A stretch of DNA of 64,000 bases from Cupriavidus sp. D39. Its GTDB lineage: Bacteria; Pseudomonadota; Gammaproteobacteria; Burkholderiales; Burkholderiaceae. Each line of letters begins with the position of its first letter. The stretch's first letter is position 1. Under the pieces are notes generated by a model. The model was not told the origin of the DNA, did no database searches, and saw only the letters and a program-made list of their open reading frames with translations. The DNA is taken from positions 4,526,001-4,590,000 of the forward strand of contig NZ_JAPNLE010000009.1 of the NCBI RefSeq assembly GCF_026627925.1, written 5' to 3'. Positions 8,297 to 17,726 of this stretch are shown piece by piece. Both the position numbers and the translations under genes were made by a program.

Positions 8297-9214
8297 CTAT
8301 GTGCTTCGCAGTCCTTCCCCGAACGTCTCACGATGCCATACCTCGGTGACATCTTCCAGCAGCGCGAGAAAGCGGTCCAGCGCGGGCAGGCCGTGGTCGC
8401 GCCGTACGGTGGCGTAAAGGTCCGCGGCCAGCCCCGGCTCGTCCAGCGTGACGAAGGCCACGTCCTCCCGCGGCGCGCCTGAAAGCGAGCGCGGCAGCGC
8501 GCTCACCCCCACGCCTGCGCCCACCAGGCTCAGCACTGTCTGTGGATCCACCGACTCGTGCAGCACGCGCGGCTGGAAGCCATTGCGCACGCAGGCGGCC
8601 AGCAGGTTGCGGATCACCGGGCTTTGCGTATTAAGGACCACAAACGGCTCCGCCGCCAGCGCCTTCAGCCGGATCCGGCCGCTCGCCGCCAGTGGATGGC
8701 CGGCCGGCAACGCGGCCATCAGCGGCTGCGGATAGACCCGGATCGAGCGCAACTCCTCCCGCTCGGTGGCGCTGGACGCAAAGCCCACATCGATCTGGCC
8801 GCGCGCCAGCGCCTCGCCCTGCTGGTCGGGCAGCATCTCGTGCAGGGTCCATTCCACCGCCGGATTGCGCTCCTGGAACAGCCGCATGGTACGTGGCAGG
8901 GGACCATACATCACCGAATTGATGATGCCGATGCGCAGGTAGCCCTCCAGCCCGTCGGCCACGCGCAGCACCATTTTCCGGGTCGAGTCCAGGTCGGCCA
9001 CGATGTCGCGCGCCCGGATCAGCAGCGCCTCGCCCGCCCGGGTCAGGCGCGCGCCCAGGCGGCCGCGCTCGAACAGGATGACCCCGAGCGACGCCTCCAG
9101 CGACTTGATCTGCTGGCTCAGCGGCGGCTGGGAAATATGCAGGCGCTCGGCGGCACGGCTGAAGTTGCCCTCCTCGGCGACGGCGATGAAATAGCGGAGC
9201 TGGCGGATATCCAT
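8297..9214 (-). CDS. LysR-family transcriptional regulator of the divergent ior operon
   Basis: A 305-residue LysR protein: N-terminal winged HTH at residues 1-60 ([29 protein letters not shown]), linker helix, then a two-lobed substrate-binding domain ([25 protein letters not shown] is a typical effector-domain stretch). It is transcribed divergently from the ior genes across a 146-bp spacer holding two CATA/TATG-type inverted repeats, the usual arrangement for a LysR activator of a neighbouring catabolic operon. Downstream lies the iscB island. The effector is not predictable from sequence; an N-heterocycle or purine would fit the neighbours. Confidence 0.92.
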   Translation of the reverse strand: MDIRQLRYFIAVAEEGNFSRAAERLHISQPPLSQQIKSLEASLGVILFERGRLGARLTRAGEALLIRARDIVADLDSTRKMVLRVADGLEGYLRIGIINSVMYGPLPRTMRLFQERNPAVEWTLHEMLPDQQGEALARGQIDVGFASSATEREELRSIRVYPQPLMAALPAGHPLAASGRIRLKALAAEPFVVLNTQSPVIRNLLAACVRNGFQPRVLHESVDPQTVLSLVGAGVGVSALPRSLSGAPREDVAFVTLDEPGLAADLYATVRRDHGLPALDRFLALLEDVTEVWHRETFGEGLRST

Positions 9215-9259
9215 ATGGTTTTCGTATGGAAAAGATTCTCAAATCATATTTCACATATG
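9212..9259. promoter_or_regulatory. Candidate LysR operators between lysR and the ior operon
   Basis: Two AT-rich dyads stand out in a GC-rich setting: CATA-N9-TATG at 9212-9228, overlapping the lysR start codon, and the perfect CATAT-TTCAC-ATATG at 9245-9259. Their centres are about three helical turns apart. LysR regulators typically bind two such sites, one for autorepression and one for activation. The assignment is by position and symmetry only. Confidence 0.5.
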
Positions 9260-9360
9260 GATTTGGCGCAGCTAGTCTTTGCTTCAAGACGGCCCGCCAG
9301 CCCCCAAGACAGCGATAAGCAGCGATTAACAGCGACAGACGGCGGAGCAAGGAGAAAACA

Positions 9361-9833
9361 ATGACCCCCATCAAAGTCAACGGCGCCCTGCGCGCCGTGC
9401 AAGCCCCAGCGATACGCCCCTGCTGTGGGTGCTGCGCGACGAACTCGACCTCACCGGCACCAAGTACGGCTGCGGCATGGGCCTGTGCGGCGCCTGCACG
9501 GTGCATGTGGACGGCGCCCCGGTGCGGGCCTGCCAGACGCCGGTGTCCAACGTGGCGGGCAAGCGGGTCACCACCATCGAAGGCCTGGGCCAGCCCGATG
9601 CGCTGCACGCGGTGCAGAAAGCCTGGCAAGCCGAGGACGTGCCCCAATGCGGCTATTGCCAGTCCGGCCAGCTAATGTCGGCCGCCGCGCTGCTGGCCCG
9701 CAAGCGCAACCCCACCGACAGCGATATCGACGCCGCCATGGCCGGCAACATCTGCCGCTGCGGCACCTACGACCGCATCCGCCGCGCGATCCATCGCGCC
9801 GCCGCCGAACTGCGTGGAGGCAAGGCAGCATGA
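9361..9833 (+). CDS. iorA: IorA-like [2Fe-2S] subunit of a molybdenum hydroxylase (one frameshift)
   Basis: About 157 residues once a frameshift near 9407 is allowed for: [15 protein letters not shown] in the first frame, then [14 protein letters not shown] in the next. One extra C in the CCCC run would join them. It has a plant-type [2Fe-2S] motif ([15 protein letters not shown], then C in RACQTP) and a C-terminal second cluster (CGYCQSGQ and NICRCGTY), the complete small subunit of xanthine-dehydrogenase-family enzymes such as isoquinoline 1-oxidoreductase. It passes electrons from the molybdenum subunit. Its stop overlaps iorB as ATGA. The region before 9361 ends in AAGGAG. Confidence 0.87.
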
Positions 9834-12103
9834 CGCGCGATCTCGACCTCATCGATGCCACCCCTGCCAATGGCGGGCGCCGCCGTTTCCTGCAAGCCGG
9901 CGCCGCTCTCGCCGGCGGCTTGCTGCTGGAGATCGGCAGTGCTGGCCAGTTCATCCGCAACGCTGGCGCCGCGCCCATCACCGACAGCGCGGCCGGCAAC
10001 TTCGCCCCCAATGCCTGGGTGCGCGTCACGCCCGACAACCGCGTGCTGCTGGTGGTGCACAAGTACGACAGCGGCACCGGCGTGAAGAACGCGCTGGGCC
10101 TGATGCTGGCCGAGGAGCTGGATGCCGACTGGGCCACCGTGCAGGTGATCCAGCCCGACGATCCGCTCGCCAAGGCCTACCTGCATCCGCTGTGGGGCAT
10201 GCACGCCACCGGCGGCAGCACCAGCGTGCCGCTGGAGTGGAATACGCTGCGCCGCGCGGGCGCCACCGCGCGCGCCATGCTGGTCGGAGAAGCCGCGCGG
10301 CGCTGGGCGGTCGAGCCGGCCACCTGCAAGACCGCGGCCAGCGCCGTGATCCACGCGGCCAGCGGACGGCGCCTAACCTACGGCGAACTGGCCGAAGGCG
10401 CGGCACGGCTGCCGGTGCCGGCGGAGGTCACGCTCAAGCGGCCCGACGAATTCGTGCTGATCGGCAAGGAGCGCAGCAGCTACCGCGTGGCCGACAAGCT
10501 TACCGGCCGCGCGCGCTACGCCATCGACATCAAGCTGCCGGACATGCTGACCGCAATCGTGGTGCACGCGCCGGTGGTCAACGCGCGGGTGGTGTCCTTC
10601 AACGCCGCCGAGGTCAAGGCGCTGCCCGGCGTGCGCGATGTGTTCGCTACCGAGATTCCGGAAGTGATCGCGCATTTCCGTCCCGACGCGCCCGCCGCGC
10701 GTCCATCAACGGCGCCAGCCAGCCCGGCGTGGCCATCGTGGCCGATCATTTCTGGGCCGCGCAGCGCGCGCGCCAGGTGCTCAAGGTGGCGTGGGGCGAC
10801 AGCGAGATGAAGGACTTCAGCGCAGAGGCCGCCATCCGCACCATGGCCGCGCGCGTGGACGAGCCGGGCAAGAAGTCCAAGGCCAAGGGCGATGCCGATG
10901 CCGCCTTCCAGGGCGCCGCCAAGGTCGTGGAAGCGGTCTACACCATGCCCTACAAGGCGCACGCGCAGATGGAGCCGCTCAGCATCGTGGCGTGGGTCAG
11001 GCCGGATGCGGTGGAGTACTGGGGCGGCGTGCAGGTGCCGTCGCGCTGCGCGCAGGCGGCCGAAACCATCGCCGGCATCTCGCGCGACAAGGTGAAGATC
11101 CACCTGACCGAAGCCGGCGGCAGCTTCGGCGCCCGCGAAGGGCTGCACATCATCCTGGAAGCGACCTATATCGCCAAGCGCATGGGCCGCCCTGTCAAGC
11201 TGCTCTACAGCCGCGAAGACGACATGCACGCGTTCTACTACCAGAGCGCCAGCGTGCACAAGGCGCGCGCCGCGCTGGACGCGGCCGGCAATGTGCAGGC
11301 GTTCAGCCTGCGCGCCGTGGTGCCGTCGATCAAGGAGCCGGACGATCCCGGCTTCCTGGCCAAGGTGCCGGTGGACCCGAGCTGTACCGAGGGCATGCGC
11401 GACGATTTCTACTACCAGGTACCGGCGCTCGACCTGGCCTGGGTGCGCCACGAGCCGGGCTTCCCGGTGTGGTGGTGGCGCGCGGTGAGCTACGTGCCGA
11501 ATATCTTCGCCATCGAAAGCCTGATCGACGAAGCCGCGCATGCCAGCGCGCAGGACCCGGTGGCGCTGCGCGGCAAGCTGCTGCAAGGCAAGCCCGAGCA
11601 TGTCGCGGTGCTCGACCGCGCCGCCGCGCTGGCGGGCTGGAAAGCCGGCGTGAAACCGGGCAAGGGCCGCGAGGGTCGTGGCCTGGGCGTGGCCACCTAC
11701 GAAGGCTACAAGAGCTATATCGCCATCGTGGCCGATGTCAGCGTCAGGAACGGCGCCATCACCGTGCACAAGATCACCTGCGTGGTGGACTGCGGCCTGT
11801 GCGTCGATCCCAGCTCGGTGCGCCAGCAACTGGCCGGCGGCATCTACTGGGGCGTGTCCACCGCGCTGATGAACGCGGTGCATATCGAGAACGGCGGCGT
11901 GAAGCAAAGCAAGCTTCCACGACTACCCGGTGGTGCGCATGAGCGACGCGCCCGCGCTGGAGATCGTGGTGATGCCGCCCTCAGGCAGGCAGCCCGGTGG
12001 CGTTGGCGAACTGTCCAATCCGCCGGTGGTGCCCGCGATCGGCAACGCCATCTTTGCGGCTACCGGCAAACGGCTGCGCGCCACGCCGTTCGTGCTGGCC
12101 TGA
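9830..12103 (+). CDS. iorB: IorB-like molybdopterin subunit of a Mo hydroxylase (two frameshifts)
   Basis: About 757 residues after correction. A Tat signal ([14 protein letters not shown]) indicates export, usual for IorB-type enzymes without a FAD subunit. Two aldehyde-oxidase/xanthine-dehydrogenase Mo-binding domains follow, including GGSFGAREG, and [10 protein letters not shown] carries the catalytic glutamate. The frame breaks near 10695 (one base missing; DAPAG should run into [10 protein letters not shown]) and near 11913 (one base extra; KQSN should run into FHDYP). With iorA it would hydroxylate an aromatic N-heterocycle using water. Two indels in one gene could be sequence error or decay. 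A second, intact IorAB pair is at 36513-39227. Confidence 0.85.
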
Positions 12104-12160
12104 GCCGCCGCCCTCGACAACACCAACGAACATGCACAACCCGAACACGGAGCAACGCAA

Positions 12161-12328
12161 ATGACAAAATGGAAATGCATGGTATGCGGCTTTGAATATG
12201 ACGAAGCGCTCGGCATGCCCGAACATGGTTTTCCCGCCGGCACGCGCTGGGAAGACATCCCCGACGAATGGCTGTGCCCGGACTGCGGCGTGAGCAAGGC
12301 AGAGTTCGAGATGGAAGTGGTGGCCTGA
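12161..12328 (+). CDS. rubA: Rubredoxin
   Basis: A 55-residue protein, [18 protein letters not shown] to the end. Two C-x2-C-G motifs (C6/C9 with MVCGFEYD, and LCPDCGVSK) coordinate one iron, the full rubredoxin fold at its usual length. It is a small one-electron carrier reduced by the FAD-dependent reductase encoded four bases downstream. Here it most likely feeds the Rieske oxygenase encoded next, or another oxygenase; a cytoplasmic rubredoxin is unlikely to serve the exported IorAB directly. A GGAG about ten bases upstream supports the ATG at 12161. Confidence 0.93.
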   Translation: MTKWKCMVCGFEYDEALGMPEHGFPAGTRWEDIPDEWLCPDCGVSKAEFEMEVVA

Positions 12329-12331
12329 GCC

Positions 12332-13559
12332 ATGACCAACGACGCGAACGACGCCATCCACGCTGAAGCACATCGAGCCTTGCCGCTGGTCATCCTCGGC
12401 ACCGGCCTGGCCGGCTACACGCTCGCGCGCGAGTTCCGCAAGCTCGACAGCGCGACGCCGCTGGTCATCGTCACGCGCGACGGCGGCGAGTCGTACTCCA
12501 AGCCGATGCTGTCCAACGCGCTGGCCGCCAACAAGGCGCCCGCCGCACTCGCCATCGCCAGCGCACAGAAGATGGCCACGCAACTCAACGCACGCGTGCT
12601 GACGCATGCCGACGCAACGGCCATCGACACCAGCGCGGGCACCGTGCTGGTCGACGGGCAAGCGCTGCGCTACGGACAACTGGTGCTGGCGCTGGGCGCG
12701 CAAGCGCGCGCCGGGCTTGCAAGGCGATGGTGCCGATGCGGTGCAGACCGTCAACGATCTCGCCGACTACACGCGCTTTTACGCCTCGCTGCAAGGCAAG
12801 CGCCGCGTGGCCATCCTCGGTGCCGGCTTGATCGGCTGCGAGTTCGCCAACGACCTGCACGCGGGCGGCTTCGCAGTGGAGCTGGTCGATCCCGCCGCGT
12901 GGCCGCTCGGCCGGCTGCTGCCGGGCGAGGCGGGCGAGCTGATGGCCGGCGCGCTGCGCGGCCTCGGCGTGCGCCTGCACCTCGGCGAGATGCCGGTCGC
13001 GGTGCATCGCCGCGACGGCGCGTTCGCGGTGCAACTGGCGAGTGGCGCGCAGATCGTGGCCGACGTGGTGCTGTCTGCCACCGGGCTGTTGCCGCGCGTG
13101 GCGCTGGCGCAAGACGCCGGCATTGCCACAGCACGCGGCATCGTGGTCGACCGCCTGCTGCGCACCAGCGCGCCAGCGGTCTACGCGCTGGGCGACTGCG
13201 CGGAGGTCGACGGCCTGGTGCTGCCCTACGTGATGCCGCTGATGCAGGCCGCCCGCGCACTGGCCCGCACGCTCGCTGGCACGCCTACGCCGCTGAGCTA
13301 TCCCGCCATGCCGGTGGTGGTGAAAACGCCTGTGCTGCCGGCGTTGGTTTCGCCCGCGCTGGCTGGCGCGGGCAACTGGGAGATCGAATCCCAGGCGGCG
13401 GAGGAAGCCGGCGCTGGCCTGCGCGCGTTGTTCCGCGATACGCAAGGCGGCCTGACCGGATTCGCGCTCTTGGGCAAGGCGGTGGCGGAGAAGGGCGCAC
13501 TGGCCAAACAGATCCGCGACTGGCTGCCGGCGCCAGCCACGCCAGCCGCGCCAGCCTGA
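12332..13559 (+). CDS. FAD-dependent rubredoxin reductase (one frameshift)
   Basis: About 408 residues after correcting a frameshift near 12712, where LVLALGAQAR runs into PGLQGDGADAV if one base in GCGCGCGCC is removed. The first Rossmann motif is VILGTGLAGYTLAREF (FAD), the second VAILGAGLIGCEFANDL (NADH), and YALGDCAEV is the C-terminal FAD site. It resembles AlkT-type rubredoxin-NAD(+) reductase. It should transfer electrons from NADH to the preceding rubredoxin and on to the Rieske oxygenase. It starts four bases after the rubredoxin stop, within the same operon. Confidence 0.88.
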
Positions 13560-13625
13560 AGCAAGAACACAACGAGCTGCACGCCTGCACAACCCACACT
13601 CGACAATACGAGAGGAGACTTCCCA

Positions 13626-14642
13626 ATGCTTGTCACCCAACAGCCGGTCCTGCGGCGCTTCTGGTACGCGGTCATTCCCGAATCCATGCTCGACAACGGC
13701 CCGCAGCCGTTCACGTTGCTGGGCGAGGACATCGTGATCTGGCGCGGGGCCGATGGCACGCCCGCGGCCGTGCGCGACCGCTGCTGCCACCGCACCGCCA
13801 AGCTCTCCAAGGGCTATGTGGATTCGGACGGCCTGCTGTGCTGCGGCTATCACGGCTGGTCCTACGACTGCAGCGGCAAGTGCGTGCGCATTCCGCAGAT
13901 GCCGCAGAACATGATTCCCGCCAACGCGCGCGTGGCGAACTACCACTGCAAGCTGCGCTACGGCTACGTGTGGGTGGCGCTGGAAGACCCGCTGACCGAT
14001 ATCCCCGACATCCCCGAAGGCAACGATCCTTCATTGCGCCGCATTCCACAGTTCTACGAACGCTGGCAATGCAGCGGCCTGCGCTTCATGGAAAACTCGT
14101 TCGACAACGCGCACTTCAGCTTCGTGCACAAGAACACCTTCGGCAAGTTCGCCAGCCCCAAGCCGGCGGACATCGAGATCGTCGAGAACGCGTGGGGCTT
14201 CGAGTCGCGCCGCTCGGTGCCCATCATGAACCCGCCGGATAGCTGGCTGCTCACCGGCAGCAAGGAGCCGGAGACCATCCGCCACCTGCACGACAACTGG
14301 TACATGCCGTTCTCGCGCCGCTTCGGCTGCACCTATCCCAACGGCCTGGTGCACACCATCGTCAACTGCGCCACGCCCATCGACGACAAGAGCACGATGA
14401 TGGTCCAGTGGCTGTACCGCAACGACACGGAGCAGCAGGCGCCGGCCGAGGAACTGGTCAAGTTCGACCACGCGGTCACGCGCGAGGACAAGGAGATCCT
14501 GGAAGCCACGGACTATGACGCGCCCATCGATACCACGCGGCGCATGGAGTTCCACATGCCGTCCGACAAGCCCGGGCTGGTGATGCGCAAGAAGCTGATG
14601 GCGCTGCTGCAGGCGCACGGCGAGAAGGAGGTGCACCTGTAG
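13626..14642 (+). CDS. Rieske [2Fe-2S] aromatic-ring-hydroxylating oxygenase subunit
   Basis: A 338-residue oxygenase alpha subunit. The N-terminal Rieske domain has C-x-H in RDRCCHRTAK and C-x2-H in LLCCGYHGWSYD. The mononuclear iron site lies near 155-170 in MENSFDNAHFSFVHKNTFG, with two histidines five apart. Related single-component oxygenases act on small heterocycles and xenobiotics; HpxD in Klebsiella hypoxanthine oxidation is one example in a purine setting. With a rubredoxin and its reductase upstream and an NCS2 nucleobase permease downstream, I infer a role in purine or N-heterocycle oxidation. AGAGGAGA lies about eight bases before the ATG. The frame is intact. Confidence 0.88.
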   Translation: MLVTQQPVLRRFWYAVIPESMLDNGPQPFTLLGEDIVIWRGADGTPAAVRDRCCHRTAKLSKGYVDSDGLLCCGYHGWSYDCSGKCVRIPQMPQNMIPANARVANYHCKLRYGYVWVALEDPLTDIPDIPEGNDPSLRRIPQFYERWQCSGLRFMENSFDNAHFSFVHKNTFGKFASPKPADIEIVENAWGFESRRSVPIMNPPDSWLLTGSKEPETIRHLHDNWYMPFSRRFGCTYPNGLVHTIVNCATPIDDKSTMMVQWLYRNDTEQQAPAEELVKFDHAVTREDKEILEATDYDAPIDTTRRMEFHMPSDKPGLVMRKKLMALLQAHGEKEVHL

Positions 14643-14996
14643 GAAGCTTGCTGACCTTGCCCCGGCGCCTGCTGGGCGCTAGTCAGGTGCCGGGGTTTTC
14701 TTTTCTGGGTTCATCGGACTTGCGTGGGTCGATCAATGCGATGCGATACGCCGGTTTGCTCCCCTCTCCCATGAAATGGGAGAGGGGCCGAGGAGAGGGT
14801 GGGCGCTAGCTCAAGGTGAAGCGCCTCGCTCTTGCGGATGCCCGCCCTCTCCCCCAACCCCTCTCCTGCCGCGCGGGAGAGGGGAGCTACAACAGCGCCG
14901 GATTTGCGCCGCAACGGGTTCACACCAAAGTCCGTAGAAGCCAATTCCCATAGATGTCGCGTGATCTCACGTAACGGCACAAGAGGAGACAACCCC
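14643..14996. repeat. Gene-free gap with REP-like inverted repeats
   Basis: Just after the Rieske stop, CCCCGGCGCC and GGTGCCGGGG flank a short loop and run into TTTTCTTTT (14658-14706), a plausible terminator. At 14758-14887 a repeat pair reads GCTCCCCTCTCCC (14758-14770), its complement close by, and again GGGAGAGGGGAGC (14875-14887). The unit GGGAGAGGGGCCG-GGAGAGGG-GGGCGCT also occurs near 42698-42750, so this is a dispersed intergenic repeat family. The last 50 bases hold the leader of the permease gene. Confidence 0.7.
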
Positions 14997-16364
14997 ATGA
15001 ACACCCAAGACCTGACCGGCGACAGGCCGGCCGCAGTCGACCAGGTGCCCGCCCCCGGGCCGCTGGTGATGCTGGGCTTCCAGCACGTGCTGGTGATGTA
15101 TGTCGGCGCCATCGCGGTGCCGATGATCATCGCCAGCGCGCTCAAGCTGCCGAAGGAGGCGGTGGCGGTCCTGATCAACGCCGACCTCTTCACCTGCGGC
15201 ATCGCCACCATCCTGCAGGCCGCCGGCTTCTGGCGCTTTGGCGTGCGCATGCCGGTGATGCAGGGCGTGGCCTTCAGCGCCATTCCGCCGATCCTTGTCA
15301 TCGCCACGAACCCGGCGCTCGGCTTGCCGGCGGTGATCGGCGCGGTAATGGCGGGCGGCGTGATCACCATGCTGCTGGCGCCCGTGTTCGGCAGGCTGCT
15401 GCGCTTCTTCCCGCCCATCGTCGGCGGGTCCATCGTCATGGTGGTGGGGCTGTCGCTGTTTCCGGTGGGCGTGAACTGGGTCGGCGGCGGACGCGGCGCG
15501 GCGGATTTCGGCGCGCCGCATAACCTGGCGCTGGCGGGCTTCGTGTTCGCGCTGATCCTGGTCATCAACAAATGGCTCAAGGGGTTCTGGTCCAACGTCT
15601 CCGTGCTGCTGGCGCTGGCGGCCGGCATGCTGGTGGCGATCCCCTTTGGCATGGTGGATTTCCATGGGGTTGCCGAGGCGCCGATGCTCGACGTGATCCA
15701 TCCCTTCTATTTCGGCTGGCCGGTGTTCGATGTGGTGGCCACGCTCACCATCGTGGTGGTGATGATCATCATCATGATCGAGTCGATGGGTTTGTTCCTG
15801 GCGATTGGCGATGTCGTGAACAAGCCGCTGAGTGCGGGCGAGATGACGGATGGCCTGCGGGCCAACGGCCTGGCCAGCGTGATCGGTGGGGCGCTCAACG
15901 GCTTTCCGTACACCATCTACAGCCAGAACATCGGCCTGCTGGTGGTGACGGGCGTCAAGAGCCGCTGGGTCGTGGTGGCAGCGGGCGTGATCCTGTGCGC
16001 GTTGGGCTTGTTCCCCAAGCTGGCCACGGTAGTCGCTTCCATTCCTCTGCCGGCGCTGGGCGGGGCAGGGCTGTTCATGTTCGGCGTGGTCACCGCAGCG
16101 GGCGTGCGCACGCTGGCGCGGGTGGATTTCGAGGGCACGCGGCATAACGTGTATATCGTTGCCGCCACGCTGGCCATCTCGCTGCTGCCCACGTTCTCGG
16201 GCACGCTGTTCAACCAATTGCCAGGTTGGTTGCAGCCCATCATGCACAGCAGCATCTTGCTGGCTTGCGTGATGTCGGTGGCATTGAACCTGCTGTTCAA
16301 CGGCATTCCGTGCGTCGATGCCCATGCGGTGCCGGCGGCGGGCGGGTTGCAGCCGAGCCGCTAG
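14997..16364 (+). CDS. NCS2-family nucleobase (xanthine/urate/uracil) permease
   Basis: A 455-residue transporter with about fourteen membrane segments of the nucleobase:cation symporter-2 fold. The signature MQGVAFSAIPPI lies near residue 85 and the substrate-site region ESMGLFLAIGDV near 262-273. A later conserved stretch is GGALNGFPYTIYSQNIGL, where the usual NT(S)FS motif region gives QNIG as in urate/xanthine members. It most resembles purine rather than uracil carriers. AAGAGGAG eight bases upstream fixes the ATG at 14997 over a longer open frame. It follows the Rieske oxygenase in the same direction, so import of that pathway's substrate is likely. Confidence 0.9.
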   Translation: MNTQDLTGDRPAAVDQVPAPGPLVMLGFQHVLVMYVGAIAVPMIIASALKLPKEAVAVLINADLFTCGIATILQAAGFWRFGVRMPVMQGVAFSAIPPILVIATNPALGLPAVIGAVMAGGVITMLLAPVFGRLLRFFPPIVGGSIVMVVGLSLFPVGVNWVGGGRGAADFGAPHNLALAGFVFALILVINKWLKGFWSNVSVLLALAAGMLVAIPFGMVDFHGVAEAPMLDVIHPFYFGWPVFDVVATLTIVVVMIIIMIESMGLFLAIGDVVNKPLSAGEMTDGLRANGLASVIGGALNGFPYTIYSQNIGLLVVTGVKSRWVVVAAGVILCALGLFPKLATVVASIPLPALGGAGLFMFGVVTAAGVRTLARVDFEGTRHNVYIVAATLAISLLPTFSGTLFNQLPGWLQPIMHSSILLACVMSVALNLLFNGIPCVDAHAVPAAGGLQPSR

Positions 16365-16376
16365 CGCCCCTGCCGT

Positions 16377-17546
16377 TCAGCTTGCCGGCTGCTGGGCGGG
16401 TTCCACTTTTGCCGGCGGGCCTTGTTCGAGCAGCGCGGCGATCAGGTCCGATTGCGTGACGATGCCCAGCAGCCGCTGCTGGGCATCCACCACCGGCACC
16501 TGATGCAGGCCGCCATCGGAAAACGCCCGCGCCAGATCCACCATGGGCTGCTCCACCCGGGCCGTGGCCATCCCGGTGTGCATCAGGTCCCCGGCAGTGC
16601 CAACTCGCACCTGCCCCGCAGCGTCGCCCCGCGCAGCAAGAAGATCCGCCAAACCAAGCATGCCAAGCAGCCGCCGCTGCCCGTCCACCACCGGCAATGC
16701 CTGGATCCCATGCTTGAACAACAGGGCCCGCGCCTCCACGCCACTTTGCCCGGGCTGCACCGTCACCACGTCCCGCGACATGATGTCCCCGCACCGCACA
16801 TCGCCGAAGCGCCGGCGATACGCCCGCAGCTGCGCGGCCACCAGGATGTCTTCAAGGTCGTCTTCCTCGATATCCAGGAATTCGCCGCGGGCCTTCAGCA
16901 CTTCGTCCAGATCGCTGCGGTTGAAACCCACCCGCTCGCTCGGCAGCGGATCGGCGGTGCGGTGCGGGTTGGCGTGCTCGACGGGGCGGTGCGGATAGCG
17001 CCGGCGCATCAGGTTGTTGAACAGCAGCGCCACCAGCAGCAACAGCATCGAGTTGACCGCGACCGGCATCACCACGAAGCCAAAGCCAAGCTGGGTCACG
17101 GCGTGGCCGCCGAAGACCGCGGTAATCGCCACCGCGCCGCTGGGCGGGTGCATGCAGCGCAGCTGGAACATGGCGACGATGGCCAGCGCCACGGCGACCG
17201 AGGCGGCCAGCCCAGGCTCGGGGATCCAGCGCGCGCAGGCCACGCCGATCAGCGCCGCCACCAGGTTGCCGCCGATGATGGACCACGGCTGCGCCAGCGG
17301 GCTCGCCGGCACGGCGAACAGCAGCACCGCGGAGGCGCCCATCGGGGCAATGAACCAGGGGTTGAAGCCACCGAGCAGGTGACGGCTGATCCATTCGGTG
17401 ATCAGCAGGCCCAGCAGCGCGCCGATGCAGCTCTTGATGCGTTCGCGGCGGCCGGCGGTGATGGGAGTGGGGGCAAACGCGCGCAGCCACGCACGTGCCC
17501 GGCCTGGCGGGAAGTCGGCTAAGGAGGGGGCCTGGGATGGCGGCAT
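16377..17546 (-). CDS. HPP-family membrane protein with two CBS domains
   Basis: A 389-residue protein. The N-terminal HPP domain has four membrane helices with GGFNPWFIAPMGASAVLLF, and the family motif MHPPSGAVAI lies near residue 155. A C-terminal CBS pair occupies about 255-380 (CGDIMSRDVVTV, LPVVDGQRRLLG, then ADLMHTG and VPVVDAQQRLLGIVTQSDLI). HPP proteins are implicated in nitrite transport in plants and cyanobacteria; CBS pairs sense adenosine nucleotides. ATG at 17546 is chosen because upstream in-frame sequence is not conserved-looking and would run into the ClC promoter region. It is divergent from the ClC gene, which also ends in CBS repeats. Confidence 0.87.
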   Translation of the reverse strand: MPPSQAPSLADFPPGRARAWLRAFAPTPITAGRRERIKSCIGALLGLLITEWISRHLLGGFNPWFIAPMGASAVLLFAVPASPLAQPWSIIGGNLVAALIGVACARWIPEPGLAASVAVALAIVAMFQLRCMHPPSGAVAITAVFGGHAVTQLGFGFVVMPVAVNSMLLLLVALLFNNLMRRRYPHRPVEHANPHRTADPLPSERVGFNRSDLDEVLKARGEFLDIEEDDLEDILVAAQLRAYRRRFGDVRCGDIMSRDVVTVQPGQSGVEARALLFKHGIQALPVVDGQRRLLGMLGLADLLAARGDAAGQVRVGTAGDLMHTGMATARVEQPMVDLARAFSDGGLHQVPVVDAQQRLLGIVTQSDLIAALLEQGPPAKVEPAQQPAS

Positions 17547-17636
17547 GGGTCTTTTTGTTCGGGTTGTGCGGGAAATGCGTGCAATAGCGCACCTGGATCG
17601 ACTTGGGATAGTGCCCTGGAATCCAGCGCGCAAATA

Positions 17637-17651
17637 TATCATGGCATGATA
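17637..17651. promoter_or_regulatory. Perfect dyad TATCATG-G-CATGATA in the HPP/ClC divergent spacer
   Basis: A 15-bp perfect palindrome with a one-base centre lies between the start codons of the HPP gene (17546) and the ClC gene (17727). Its AT-rich character contrasts with the surroundings. It is a good candidate operator for a dimeric repressor acting on one or both genes. No regulator gene is adjacent, so the binder is unknown. Confidence 0.45.
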
Positions 17652-17726
17652 CATTCCGTTTTCCGCGGACCGTGTTCGTCCCGCAATCCGCGCCACGTCC
17701 TTCGCCACATTTGCCCAATCCTCACC

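Noticed and set aside
8128..8352. A 74-codon minus-strand frame between lysR and the intron
   Set aside because: It lies over the candidate guide and first omega RNA hairpin, has no family motif, and ends inside the structured RNA.
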